Assembly (NCBI GenBank): GCA_945861765.1
Contig: CAMAWP010000016.1
Coordinates: 1 to 43,664 of the forward strand
Origin: Akkermansia muciniphila
GTDB lineage: Bacteria; Verrucomicrobiota; Verrucomicrobiia; Limisphaerales; SIBE01
Direction of reading: 5' to 3'
Length of the DNA: 43,664 nucleotides
Shown here piece after piece: positions 12,374-20,266 of the stretch. Position numbers and translations under genes: made by a program. The number at the start of each line of letters is the position of its first letter. Positions within the stretch are counted from its first letter, which is position 1. The notes under the pieces were generated by a model that was not told where the DNA came from, made no database searches, and was given only the letters and a program-made list of their open reading frames with translations.

Positions 12374-13642
12374 TTAATGGTCGTGGCTGGCGCCGGATTT
12401 CAGGACGTCGGCTTTGATGATGAAACTGTTTTCGGCGGCGTATTTCTGGCCGGGCTTCAGACCAGACACGACTTCGGCCCATTCTCCATCGCGTCGGCCT
12501 AATTCGAGAATCGCGATTTCAAACATTCCGCCGTCCGCCATAAACACCACCTGCCAATCGCGGAAGGTCTGGAGCGCGCTCGCTTTCACGGCCACAGGCA
12601 CTTCAGCTTCCTCCACCACAATTTCTCCGGTCACGAACAAGCCGGGACGCCATACACCCTGGGAGTTTGGCAACTCGACCCGCGCCAGCATCGTTTGCGT
12701 GTCTTCCGCGCCGAAGGGCGATATGTAGCTGACCGAGCCCGTCGCGTTGGTCTTGTTCTCGCCCGCGAAGATGGTCACGGTCTGACCGACTTTCAGTTTG
12801 TCGAAGTCTTTCCGGTTCACATTCAAGTCCACCCACACCGTGCCGAGGTCGGCCACGCTGTAAATCGCCTCGCCTTCCTTCACGAATTCGCCCTGCGTCA
12901 CGTCCTTCTTGATGACTGTTCCGGCGATGGATGACTTCACTTCGTACGGCTGCAAGCTTTCGTTGCTCTCGACAACAGCCACGACCTCATCCTTGGCTAC
13001 GGCGTCACCCAGGCGTTTGTTGATTTTCTTCACGATGCCCGGATAGCGGGGAATGACGTGCGTCATGTGGTCCTCGTTTGGCAGCACGCGACCATTGACT
13101 TTGATGATTGTTTTGATTTTGGCCGAGCCAGCCGATTCGATGACGATGCCCGAATTCTTCACCGCTTCGGGTGTCATGACCGTGCGGCCTTCGTAGGAAT
13201 CGTATTCCCAGCGATGGGTTTTGCCGTTGCGCTCCGCGATGACCTTCACGTCGAACGAGTGCGGTTCGACAATTTCCTGGTCGCCGAGCAGGTAGTCTTC
13301 GCGTTTCGTAAAGCCGATCTTGTCCACGGGCCCGCCGAAGCGGTGAAGTTCAATCGTCAGCTTCACTCCGGCTGGATCAATCGGCTTGTCCTTCTCGTAG
13401 AAGAACACGCGGAACTCCGGTGGAACTCCGCTCTCGAAGATGGTCACTTCCGTTCCAAAATCGCCTTCGCGCAACAGGCGTCCGCCATGCGGACCTTTCG
13501 CAGCCTCGGCGACGGCTTCGGCGCCGTGGCCGCCCTCGCCGGAAACGTCGGACGCGGGTTTCGCGTTTCGCAGCACAAACCAAGTGAGGGCAGTTCCGGC
13601 CAGAAGCACGAGAATTACCGCTGTAAATTGTTTCTTGTTCAT
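12374..13642 (-). CDS. CzcB-type periplasmic adaptor (membrane fusion protein), unit 1
   Basis: With the ATG complementary to 13640-13642 the protein has 422 residues and an N-terminal anchor (MNKKQFTAVILVLLAGTALTW). Residues about 50-160 form an extra N-terminal domain opening GPHGGRLLREGDFGTEV, as in CzcB-like adaptors. The core has the lipoyl and barrel signatures (VIPRYPGIVKKINKRLGDAVAKDEVVAVVES, split by a short hairpin, then SIAGTVIKKDVTQGEFVKEGEAIYSVADL). A beta-barrel and membrane-proximal domain follow, and the protein ends in SGASHDH. It links the CzcA-1 pump to the TolC protein encoded upstream. This is the only full-length adaptor in the window; the other two are much shorter. Confidence 0.93.
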   Translation of the reverse strand: MNKKQFTAVILVLLAGTALTWFVLRNAKPASDVSGEGGHGAEAVAEAAKGPHGGRLLREGDFGTEVTIFESGVPPEFRVFFYEKDKPIDPAGVKLTIELHRFGGPVDKIGFTKREDYLLGDQEIVEPHSFDVKVIAERNGKTHRWEYDSYEGRTVMTPEAVKNSGIVIESAGSAKIKTIIKVNGRVLPNEDHMTHVIPRYPGIVKKINKRLGDAVAKDEVVAVVESNESLQPYEVKSSIAGTVIKKDVTQGEFVKEGEAIYSVADLGTVWVDLNVNRKDFDKLKVGQTVTIFAGENKTNATGSVSYISPFGAEDTQTMLARVELPNSQGVWRPGLFVTGEIVVEEAEVPVAVKASALQTFRDWQVVFMADGGMFEIAILELGRRDGEWAEVVSGLKPGQKYAAENSFIIKADVLKSGASHDH

Positions 13643-13691
13643 AGGCAAAGAGTCGTTCAGTTCGTAATGGAGTGTTTGCAGGCCGGGCGGA

Positions 13692-15068
13692 TCACGGATG
13701 TGAGTTGCCTCCCTCGATGGGCTGACCAATTAGCCGCTCCAACTCCACGAGGAATTGATGATAGGCAGTGGCCGTTTGAATGTATTCCTGCTTGATGTCG
13801 AAGAGCGTGCGTTGCGCGTCGAGGACTTCGAGATAGGAGAACCTTCCCTGGGCAAAGCCGTCCCGCGAAAGTGCCAGCGCGTCCTCCGCTTTTGGCACAA
13901 TCTCCTTTTGCAATCCGTCCATGACCTGAACGGCCCGCGCCATTTCTTCGTAGAGGCCGAGCAGGACCGTGCCGAGGCGAACTTCCGCCGCCTTCTGTTC
14001 CGCCTCCGTCCGGCCCAGCAACGCCCGCGCTTCCGCCATGCCGCCCTGATTGCGGTCAAAGAGTCGCAGCGGCATGGAGAAGCCAAGAACAAGCGCCATG
14101 TCTCCCGGCCCGGCCAGATGGCGAATGCCGCCGCCCACCGCCACGTTGGGAACTCGCCGCGCATCGGCCAGTTTGATTTCCGCTTCGCGCAGTTTTGTTT
14201 CCGAGACCCAGCGGGCGATTTCTGGGCTTCTGGAAATACGATCCACGAGACCTTCAAAAGGCGGGACTGGTTTGCGGGCGAACAAGTCCGCTTCCGCCCG
14301 GTTGAACAACGGTTGGGCATTCCGCCAGCTTGCCGACAATTTCTTGCGCGAGGCATCCAGAATATGGCGGGCGCTTCCCACCAGCATTTCGCCACGAGCC
14401 AACGCGACTTGCGCTTTGCGATCCTCCAAAGCCGAGCCTTTCCCGGCGGTCACGCGTTCCTGCACGATTCGGAGTGCGTCCTCCGCCAACTGCCGATTCG
14501 TCAGCGCCAAATCCAAAGCGTGCTGGTTCGCGACGACTTGAATGAAGCGTTGTGTCACATCCCCCAAGACTTCCACCCGCTTCAATTCATACTCGGATTT
14601 GGTGATGTCTCGCGCCTGCGAGGCGACCGCCGCTCGTGCCGCTCGTTTGCCGCCGAGTTCAATCACCTGGCTCAGTTGCAGCGTGGTCTGAGCCTCACGA
14701 AAACCTCGGGTGTCGCCTGTGCCAAGCACGTCTTCCACTTCCAATCCCAATTCGGGATTCAGCCACAGCCCCGCTTGCAAGACGCGCGCCTCATTGGCCC
14801 GCGTCTGCCATGCAAACGGCGCAAGTTCCGGATTCTCCGTCAATGCCAGCGCCAGCGCCGCGCGCAGTGTTAGCACGCCGGTCGGCTCTCGCATCGGCGC
14901 GGAAGGTTCTCGTTGCTTCGGAATTTCGACTGGCCCTCTAGACGCGGCGCTTTGTGCCTGAGACTCCGGCTGGGAGTGGCTTTCGGCAGGCGGTTTCGTG
15001 ACGCAGCCGGCCATGCCGAAAATCAAACCGGCCACAAACAGGTTTCTGACGGACACAATTCTCTTCAT
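13692..15068 (-). CDS. TolC/CzcC-family outer-membrane efflux lipoprotein, unit 1
   Basis: Starting at the ATG complementary to 15066-15068, the 458-residue protein has a lipoprotein signal peptide ending FGMAGC (lipid-modified Cys22) and a Ser/Gln/Pro-rich linker. Two outer_membrane efflux repeats follow. The first begins LTLRAALALALTENPELAPF and the second about SPEIARWVSETKLREAEIKLAD. Typical markers are LNPELGLEVEDVLG, SQVIELGGKRAARAAVA and FSYLEVLDAQRTLFDI. It forms the trimeric exit duct for the CzcA-1/CzcB-1 pair encoded downstream. Efflux unit 2 has no TolC gene of its own, so this protein may serve both. The small leader-type gene 15169-15552 lies 100 bp upstream. Confidence 0.92.
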   Translation of the reverse strand: MKRIVSVRNLFVAGLIFGMAGCVTKPPAESHSQPESQAQSAASRGPVEIPKQREPSAPMREPTGVLTLRAALALALTENPELAPFAWQTRANEARVLQAGLWLNPELGLEVEDVLGTGDTRGFREAQTTLQLSQVIELGGKRAARAAVASQARDITKSEYELKRVEVLGDVTQRFIQVVANQHALDLALTNRQLAEDALRIVQERVTAGKGSALEDRKAQVALARGEMLVGSARHILDASRKKLSASWRNAQPLFNRAEADLFARKPVPPFEGLVDRISRSPEIARWVSETKLREAEIKLADARRVPNVAVGGGIRHLAGPGDMALVLGFSMPLRLFDRNQGGMAEARALLGRTEAEQKAAEVRLGTVLLGLYEEMARAVQVMDGLQKEIVPKAEDALALSRDGFAQGRFSYLEVLDAQRTLFDIKQEYIQTATAYHQFLVELERLIGQPIEGGNSHP

Positions 15069-15148
15069 AAAACGGACTTTCAACGGACACAATGGATCAA
15101 GGAAACAGAATCAGGGCGTGCGAGCAGACCGTGCGAACGGGGAAGGAA

Positions 15149-15163
15149 TCCTCGGAAAGAGGA
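15149..15163 (-). promoter_or_regulatory. Hairpin directly after the stop codon of small protein A
   Basis: On the minus strand TCCTC TTTCC GAGGA forms a 5-bp stem with a 5-nt loop, beginning 5 nt after the TAA of the upstream small gene. Equivalent hairpins follow small proteins B (19702-19713) and C (29441-29457) at 4-5 nt. In all three leaders a pyrimidine-rich TTCCCCG-like stretch follows. No U-tract follows, so it does not look like a Rho-independent terminator. A role in regulating the downstream efflux genes is inference. Confidence 0.5.
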
Positions 15164-15168
15164 CTCAG

Positions 15169-15552
15169 TTAGGAAGCAAGCGAAGGAGCGCGAACAGGGA
15201 GAGCAGCGCGGAAGGCGAACTGCCAGCTTGTGCCGAGTTCAGGTGGAGGTGGACTCAAGCTTCCACCACCGGGATCGGCATCCGGGTCTGCATTGAGCAA
15301 CAGGACGCACAACAACTCAAGGCTGTGCGAGAGGTCGAGGGAATTGCTTAAAGGGCGCTGAAGTTCCTCGTGGCTGGATTCGATGCGACAGACCCCGTCA
15401 GCAGCCTCGTGGTTCTTGTCCGAATGATCAGACCCGTCGGCATGGGCATGGTCCTGATGAATCAGTCCCAAGCTTTCCAATAGCGGATGCGATGATGCAA
15501 ACGCGAACAGCGTCAACATCAGAATTGCCACTATGGGCTTGAGACATCTCAC
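15169..15552 (-). CDS. Small secreted His-rich protein A, head of efflux unit 1
   Basis: The GTG complementary to 15550-15552 gives a 127-residue protein with a good signal peptide (MRCLKPIVAILMLTLFAFAS). A TTG at 15594 would add 14 residues that weaken it. The mature protein has a metal-binding-like cluster (IHQDHAHADGSDHSDKNH), then a Cys (GVCRIE), a short hydrophobic stretch and a Pro-rich segment. The tail, SWQFAFRAALPVRAPSLAS, is shared almost exactly with small proteins B (19718-20125) and C (29463-29840). All three precede efflux genes on the same strand. I do not recognise an established family; Cys/His-rich DUF2946/CopL-type upstream proteins are the nearest idea. Possible roles are periplasmic metal chaperone or regulatory leader protein. 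Confidence 0.72.
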   Translation of the reverse strand: MRCLKPIVAILMLTLFAFASSHPLLESLGLIHQDHAHADGSDHSDKNHEAADGVCRIESSHEELQRPLSNSLDLSHSLELLCVLLLNADPDADPGGGSLSPPPPELGTSWQFAFRAALPVRAPSLAS

Positions 15553-15642
15553 AACGTTAAAGGTATGGGCAAGGGCAACCCCGCGCAACGACAATTTACG
15601 CGGAGCCGTCCCGCAAAACCGAATCCACTTGGGTGTCCTTTA

Positions 15643-18600
15643 TCATGAGTCTGCGGGGTGAACGGACGATACGCGACTCGGAGATTCGATCCCTCTGCGC
15701 TCCACCCACTCGTAGAGCACGGGCAGCAGGACGAGCGTAAGAAAAGTTGAAGTGATGATGCCGCCGATGACGACGGTCGCGAGCGGGCGCTGGACTTCTG
15801 CACCTGCGCCGGAAGCAATCGCCATCGGCACGAAGCCAAAGCTGGCGACTAGCGCGGTCATCAACTTCGGGCGCAGCCGGGTCAGTGTGCCCTCGATGAC
15901 AGCTTCGCGCACAGTGCGACCTTCACGCCTCAACTGGTTGATGAAGCTGATGAGCATGATGCCGTTCAGGACGGCGATGCCACTGAGCGCGATGAATCCC
16001 ACACCCGCGCTGATGGTGAAAGGCATGTCGCGCACCCACAGCGCGAAAATGCCGCCCGTGACGGCAAGCGGCACGCAGACGAAAATGAGAGCGGCCTGCC
16101 GGAAGCTGCCGAAGCTCAGAAAAATCAGGATGAAGATGAACACCAACGCCATCGGCACGATGATGGCGAGCCGCAGCCGCGCCCGTTGCAGGTTCTCGAA
16201 CTGCCCACCGAACTCGAAGTAGTAGCCGGGCGGAAACTTCACCTCGGCCTTGATGCCAGCGAGAGCCTCTTTTACGAAACCTTCCACGTCGCGTCCACGC
16301 AGGTTCACGAGCACGGCGGCGCGACGCTGGCCGGATTCACGAGTGACTGCGCCGACAGCTTCTAGCATCTCGAAGCGGGCAACTTGACCGAGCGTTAGCA
16401 AGCCGCCTTCGTCCGTCCGCACCGGCAACCGCTTCATCGTGTCCACACTTTGACGGGCAGCTTCGGCAAGACGCACGACGATGGGGAAGCGCCGGTTGCC
16501 CTCGATGATGGTGCCCACTTCCTCGCCCGCCAGCGCCGTGGCAATGGCGCGATTCAGGTCTTCGGTTTGCAGACTGTAGCGGCGGAGCGCGTCGCGGTCG
16601 GGTTTGATTTCCAGCAGTGGCGAGCGACCGAAGGCGTCGAATTCCACGTCGCCGCTGCCGGGAAGTTTGCGGAGCAAGTCGCGAACTTCCGTGGCCAGCC
16701 GCTCCAACTCCTTGAAATCGTCGCCGTAAATCTTCACCGCGATGTCGGCGCGGACGCCCGCCATCATTTCGTTGAAGCGCATCTGAATCGGTTGGGTGAA
16801 CAGATACGTCTGCCCCGGCACATGCACCGCGAGATCGCGGCGCATCAGTTCGATGAGTTCCTCCTTGGTCGCGGGACGGCCATTGATTTTGCGCCACTGG
16901 TTGCGCGGTTTGAATTCAACATAGGTGTCGCACAGGTTTGGCCCCATCGGGTCCACGGCGATTTCCGCCGTGCCGATCAGGCCAAATATGCGGTCGATTT
17001 CGGGGAACTTTTCCAGCAGCCGTTTCTCGGACTGACGCTGCAATTCGGTGGACGCGCCCAGCCCGGCGCTGCTGCTGCGGATGAATTGCAGGAGCATCGT
17101 GCCCTCTTCGAGTTGCGGGATAAACTCCGCGCCCAGCCGCGTCAAGACCAACAGCGACGAGCCGAACAGAACTACGGCGGCTGTGACAACGACCAGTTTG
17201 AACTGGAGCGCCCACGCGAGCAGCGGTGTGTAAACCGCCTTGAAGAAACGCACGAGCCAGTTGTCGTCCTCCTTGATTTTGCCGCGCAGGAAATAGGAAC
17301 AAAGCACCGGCATAAGCGTGAGCGCCAGGACGAGCGAACCGGCGAGCGCGAAGATGACGGTGAGCGCCATCGGGCGGAACATTTTTCCTTCGATGCCGGT
17401 GAGCGCGAGGATTGGGATGTAAACGACTGTGATGATGAGCACCCCAAAGAACATCGGGCTGGCGACTTCCTTCGCCGAGAAACGCACTTCGTCGAAGCGT
17501 TCGGCGGCGGTGAGTTCGCGGCCCAGTGCCTTCTGCTTGTGCGCGAGATGACGGATGATGTTTTCCACCATCACCACCGCGCCGTCGATGATGAGTCCAA
17601 AGTCGATGGCCCCGAGGCTCATCAGGTTCCCTGACACGCGGCTCTCCACCATTCCGGTAACGGCGAAGAGCATCGACAGAGGAATCGCCAACGCAACAAT
17701 CAGCGCTGCCCGCAGATTGCCGAGCAGCGCGAACAGCACGACCACGACGAGCAACGCGCCCTCGAACAGACTTGTCTCGACCGTGTGCAGGGTGCGGTTC
17801 ACCAGGTCGGAACGATTGTAGAGCGGGCGCACCTCCACGCCGGGCGGCAGCTTCTCCTGGATGTGTTTCAGCTTCGCCGCCACGTCTCGGGCCACGATGC
17901 GGCTGTTCCCACCCGCCAGCATCAAAGCGCCGCCGACCACGCCCTCTTCACCATTCACCGTGGCCGCGCCGGTGCGGAAACTCGACCCGATTCCAACCTG
18001 GGCCACGTCTTGCACGAGAAGCGCCTTCGCCGCCCCGGCGAACTTGAGCGGGATGTTCGCAATCTCATCGGTGGTGCTCACTCGGCTGTTGGCGCGGATG
18101 ACGATCTGTTCGCCGCCGATTTCGACCAGCCCTCCGCCGACGTTCTGGGTGTTCTCACCGATAGTGTGCGCTAGTTCATCCATCGTCAGGCCGACGCTCG
18201 TCAGACGCGCCGGATCGGGCATGACGACGATTTGCTTTTCATAGCCGCCGCTCGTGTTCACCTCAGCGACGCCGGGCGTAGCACGGAGTAGTGGGCTGAT
18301 GATGTATTCCTGAATCTGCTTGAGGGTCATCAGTTGCCCCGTTCGCGTCATCGTGGCAGCCGAGGTAACGAGGCTCTGAGTTTCCGCGTTCGTTGGTTTG
18401 AGCCTCCTCACGTCGGATGCAGGAGAGTTGGACGCAAAATCGACCGTGTAGTAGAAAATCTCACCGAGCGCGGTGCTGATGGGTGCAAGCCTGGGGTGCA
18501 GGCCGGGCGGGAGTTTTTCCGCCGCGACCAGCAGTCGCTCGCTCACCAGTTGCCGCGTGCGGTAGAGGTCAACGTCGTCCTCGAACGTCATGCGGATTTG

Positions 18601-18873
18601 CGAGAGGCCGAACTTCGAGAGCGAGCGCAGTTCGATCATGCCGGGCAGTCCGGCCATCTGGCTTTCGAGCGGGAGCGTGACGAGCTTCTCGATTTCCTCC
18701 GGCGCAAGCGCGGGCACGGCAGTGTTCAATAGCACCTGGGGATTGGTGATGTCCGGCACCGCGTCAATCGGCAGGCGTAGGGCCGACCATGCGCCGACAC
18801 CAACAAGGACGAGCGCGGCCAGCAATACGAGCGGCCGTTGGCGGAGCGACCACTCGACGGTCTTGAGTATCAT
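15643..18873 (-). CDS. CzcA-type heavy-metal RND efflux pump, copy 2, with an in-frame palindromic-element insertion
   Basis: A 1076-residue RND pump with helix-4 motif DFGLIIDGAVVMVEN, here D424, D430 and E437. The roughly 20-residue shift relative to copies 1 and 3 comes from an extra segment at residues about 154-174 (DVRRLKPTNAETQSLVTSAAT), encoded by the palindromic element at 18353-18420. The segment lies in the first periplasmic domain just before LMTLKQIQEYIISPLLR and keeps the frame. Otherwise the protein is complete, ending soon after the last membrane helix. It is preceded by its adaptor gene with a 4-bp gap and followed by small gene A. The metal is likely a divalent cation on the same grounds as copy 1. 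Confidence 0.94.
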   Translation of the reverse strand: MILKTVEWSLRQRPLVLLAALVLVGVGAWSALRLPIDAVPDITNPQVLLNTAVPALAPEEIEKLVTLPLESQMAGLPGMIELRSLSKFGLSQIRMTFEDDVDLYRTRQLVSERLLVAAEKLPPGLHPRLAPISTALGEIFYYTVDFASNSPASDVRRLKPTNAETQSLVTSAATMTRTGQLMTLKQIQEYIISPLLRATPGVAEVNTSGGYEKQIVVMPDPARLTSVGLTMDELAHTIGENTQNVGGGLVEIGGEQIVIRANSRVSTTDEIANIPLKFAGAAKALLVQDVAQVGIGSSFRTGAATVNGEEGVVGGALMLAGGNSRIVARDVAAKLKHIQEKLPPGVEVRPLYNRSDLVNRTLHTVETSLFEGALLVVVVLFALLGNLRAALIVALAIPLSMLFAVTGMVESRVSGNLMSLGAIDFGLIIDGAVVMVENIIRHLAHKQKALGRELTAAERFDEVRFSAKEVASPMFFGVLIITVVYIPILALTGIEGKMFRPMALTVIFALAGSLVLALTLMPVLCSYFLRGKIKEDDNWLVRFFKAVYTPLLAWALQFKLVVVTAAVVLFGSSLLVLTRLGAEFIPQLEEGTMLLQFIRSSSAGLGASTELQRQSEKRLLEKFPEIDRIFGLIGTAEIAVDPMGPNLCDTYVEFKPRNQWRKINGRPATKEELIELMRRDLAVHVPGQTYLFTQPIQMRFNEMMAGVRADIAVKIYGDDFKELERLATEVRDLLRKLPGSGDVEFDAFGRSPLLEIKPDRDALRRYSLQTEDLNRAIATALAGEEVGTIIEGNRRFPIVVRLAEAARQSVDTMKRLPVRTDEGGLLTLGQVARFEMLEAVGAVTRESGQRRAAVLVNLRGRDVEGFVKEALAGIKAEVKFPPGYYFEFGGQFENLQRARLRLAIIVPMALVFIFILIFLSFGSFRQAALIFVCVPLAVTGGIFALWVRDMPFTISAGVGFIALSGIAVLNGIMLISFINQLRREGRTVREAVIEGTLTRLRPKLMTALVASFGFVPMAIASGAGAEVQRPLATVVIGGIITSTFLTLVLLPVLYEWVERRGIESPSRVSSVHPADS
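18353..18420. repeat. Palindromic element, copy 1, inserted in frame inside czcA copy 2
   Basis: The plus strand starts GTGGCAGCCGAGGTAACGAG and ends AGCCTCCTCACGTCGGATGC, imperfect inverted repeats of the same terminus found in copies at 23494-23575 and 27927-28012. The interior (TTCGTTGGTTTGAGCCTCC) also resembles the 23494 copy. It is 68 bp, shorter and more diverged than the other two. It is translated as DVRRLKPTNAETQSLVTSAAT in the pump. Confidence 0.82.
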
Positions 18874-18877
18874 GCGG

Positions 18878-19627
18878 CTATTTCCCCTTCGCTGGCATGA
18901 CGCAGCACGCCTGCCCGCCTTTGACCGCCGCCAGTTCCGTCATCCACAGCGACATCACAGGCTGCAACACAACTTGGTCGCCGGAGTAAAGGCCGTCGGT
19001 GATTTCCACGAGGTCGGCGTTCGCCGCGCCCACCTTGACCGGAGTGCGAACCAGATGTTCACCGCTCACCGTGTAGACGGAGTAGCCATCGCTGCATTGG
19101 AGCAACGCGGCGGCGGGAATGGACACGACGTTCGTGGCGTCGTCGCGGGTGATGCGGGCTTGAAGAAACGCTCCGGCCAACACGCCATCCGGCACGGGAC
19201 GAAACTCGACGAGGACTTCGAGCGTGCCCGTGGCCCTCCGCAACTCGTCGGTCAACCGCGTTACTTTACCGTTGAACGGCTGACCGTCCGCTGACTGCAA
19301 CTCCACAGGCTGACCGGCTCTCAGCTTTTCGGCTTGCTCCGGCGTCAAGGTGCCGCTGGCCTTTCCGTCGCCTTCGCCCACTTGATACACGCGCAGCGGC
19401 AGGTCAAGTGTCGCGCTCACTCGTTGCTCGGTGACTTCGGCGATCCGCACGCCCAGGGACTGCCGCGTGTCCTCCGGCAACAGCAGCCCTTTTTTGCTGT
19501 GTTGCGGGCCGAGGACGACGGCTTCGCCCTCGCTGGCGGTCACGGAACTTCTAGGTTTGCACGCGGTCATCGTCGCGCTCGCGAGCACCGCTGCCAGGAT
19601 GGGGATGTAGAAATTGTTTTGCTTCAT
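18878..19627 (-). CDS. Short periplasmic adaptor lipoprotein (HlyD/CzcB-like), unit 2
   Basis: The ATG complementary to 19625-19627 gives 249 residues with a lipoprotein-type signal (ILAAVLASATMTAC, Cys23). The mature part keeps the barrel and membrane-proximal parts of membrane fusion proteins (LPEDTRQSLGVRIAEVT; LRAGQPVELQSADGQPFNGKV; VVSIPAAALLQCSDGYSVYTV; LVEITDGLYSGDQVVLQPV). The lipoyl halves and alpha-hairpin that normally reach TolC are missing. A Cys pair sits near the C-terminus (GGQACCVMPAKGK). It resembles the unit 3 adaptor (27191-28027). It is encoded 4 bp upstream of czcA copy 2. Docking to TolC without a hairpin would need another partner. Confidence 0.85.
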   Translation of the reverse strand: MKQNNFYIPILAAVLASATMTACKPRSSVTASEGEAVVLGPQHSKKGLLLPEDTRQSLGVRIAEVTEQRVSATLDLPLRVYQVGEGDGKASGTLTPEQAEKLRAGQPVELQSADGQPFNGKVTRLTDELRRATGTLEVLVEFRPVPDGVLAGAFLQARITRDDATNVVSIPAAALLQCSDGYSVYTVSGEHLVRTPVKVGAANADLVEITDGLYSGDQVVLQPVMSLWMTELAAVKGGQACCVMPAKGK

Positions 19628-19701
19628 AACGGACCAAACGGGTTTTACCGACCAAGGGAACACACGCGGCGTGCGACAGGCACACCGCGACCGTGGGAAC
19701 C

Positions 19702-19713
19702 TCCCGAACGGGA
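19702..19713 (-). promoter_or_regulatory. Hairpin directly after the stop codon of small protein B
   Basis: TCCCG TT CGGGA on the minus strand pairs as a 5-bp stem closing a 2-nt loop (or a 4-bp stem with a GUUC loop). It starts 4 nt after the TAA of small gene B and is followed by GGTTCCCACGGTC. Position and context match the hairpins after small proteins A and C. No U-tract follows. Confidence 0.5.
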
Positions 19714-19717
19714 TTCG

Positions 19718-20125
19718 TTACGAAGCGAGGGAAGGCGCACGCGGCGGAAGCGCGGCGCGGAAGGAAAACTGCCAGGAGACGGGCAAATCTGGTGGAGCGG
19801 TGGCGGTTTGAAGGGGTCCAATTTTACCGTGCCGTTGAACCTTCATGATAGAGGTGGTGCAATCGAACAACAGCACACCGGGTGGCGCGATGAGGAGCAA
19901 CTGGTCTTGCTGTGAGATGTAATTGGCGGAAGCCAGAGCGCCGCACGGCTTGTCGCAGTTGCCTGGACCGGGAACGGAATGAGAATGCTCTTTGGAGCAG
20001 CAATCCCGCTTGCCCAGCAAGCCCGATGCGTCAATCAAACAACATGAAGCCGCTGGCACCCAAAGGAGCGCCAGCACCAACGCGACAAATGCCTTGAACC
20101 GCTGCACGGAAAAGCAATACCACAT
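19718..20125 (-). CDS. Small secreted Cys-rich protein B, head of efflux unit 2
   Basis: From the ATG complementary to 20123-20125 the protein is 135 residues. It opens with a signal peptide (VQRFKAFVALVLALLWVPAAS) followed by a cysteine-rich region: CCLIDASG, KRDCCSKEHSHS and NCDKPCGALASANY. The C-terminus is a Pro-containing linker and the conserved tail SWQFSFRAALPPRAPSLAS. It aligns with protein C over most of its length (LAxxWVPxxSxCxLxAxxG, later a C-x-x-x-C element and a YxSxxxQ segment) and with protein A in the tail. The open frame continues upstream to 20557, but that part is antisense to the cupin gene and not signal-like. Probably exported and metal-binding; see findings for a regulatory reading. 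Confidence 0.78.
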   Translation of the reverse strand: MWYCFSVQRFKAFVALVLALLWVPAASCCLIDASGLLGKRDCCSKEHSHSVPGPGNCDKPCGALASANYISQQDQLLLIAPPGVLLFDCTTSIMKVQRHGKIGPLQTATAPPDLPVSWQFSFRAALPPRAPSLAS

Positions 20126-20266
20126 CGGCAGTGCCGAAGCAATGCGGGAGATTGGTAGAGCGAGACGGGGTGGGGCCATGCGCGAAGCCAAGAGCCGGGA
20201 CAGATGTGAAATTGATCCAATTGACTGGCGTTGCTTGCCGGTCCTCTTTGAAGGACAATTACCAAC
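20126..20266. promoter_or_regulatory. Divergent intergenic region between small gene B and the cupin gene
   Basis: These 141 bp separate two outward-facing genes and must hold promoters for efflux unit 2 (minus) and the cupin (plus). A TTGACT at 20221-20226 could be a -35 element for the cupin, but no convincing -10 follows. AAGGA at 20251-20255 is a plausible ribosome-binding site 11 bp before the cupin ATG. No clear operator palindrome was found. Confidence 0.4.

Noticed and set aside
15149-15163. Stop-proximal hairpins as Rho-independent terminators
   Set aside because: Stems are short (5 bp) and no run of U follows in any of the three; the genes downstream are co-directional and close.
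16450-17634. 394-codon plus-strand open frame
   Set aside because: Antisense to czcA copy 2; His/Glu/Asp-rich shadow composition, repeated in similar form opposite the other czcA genes.
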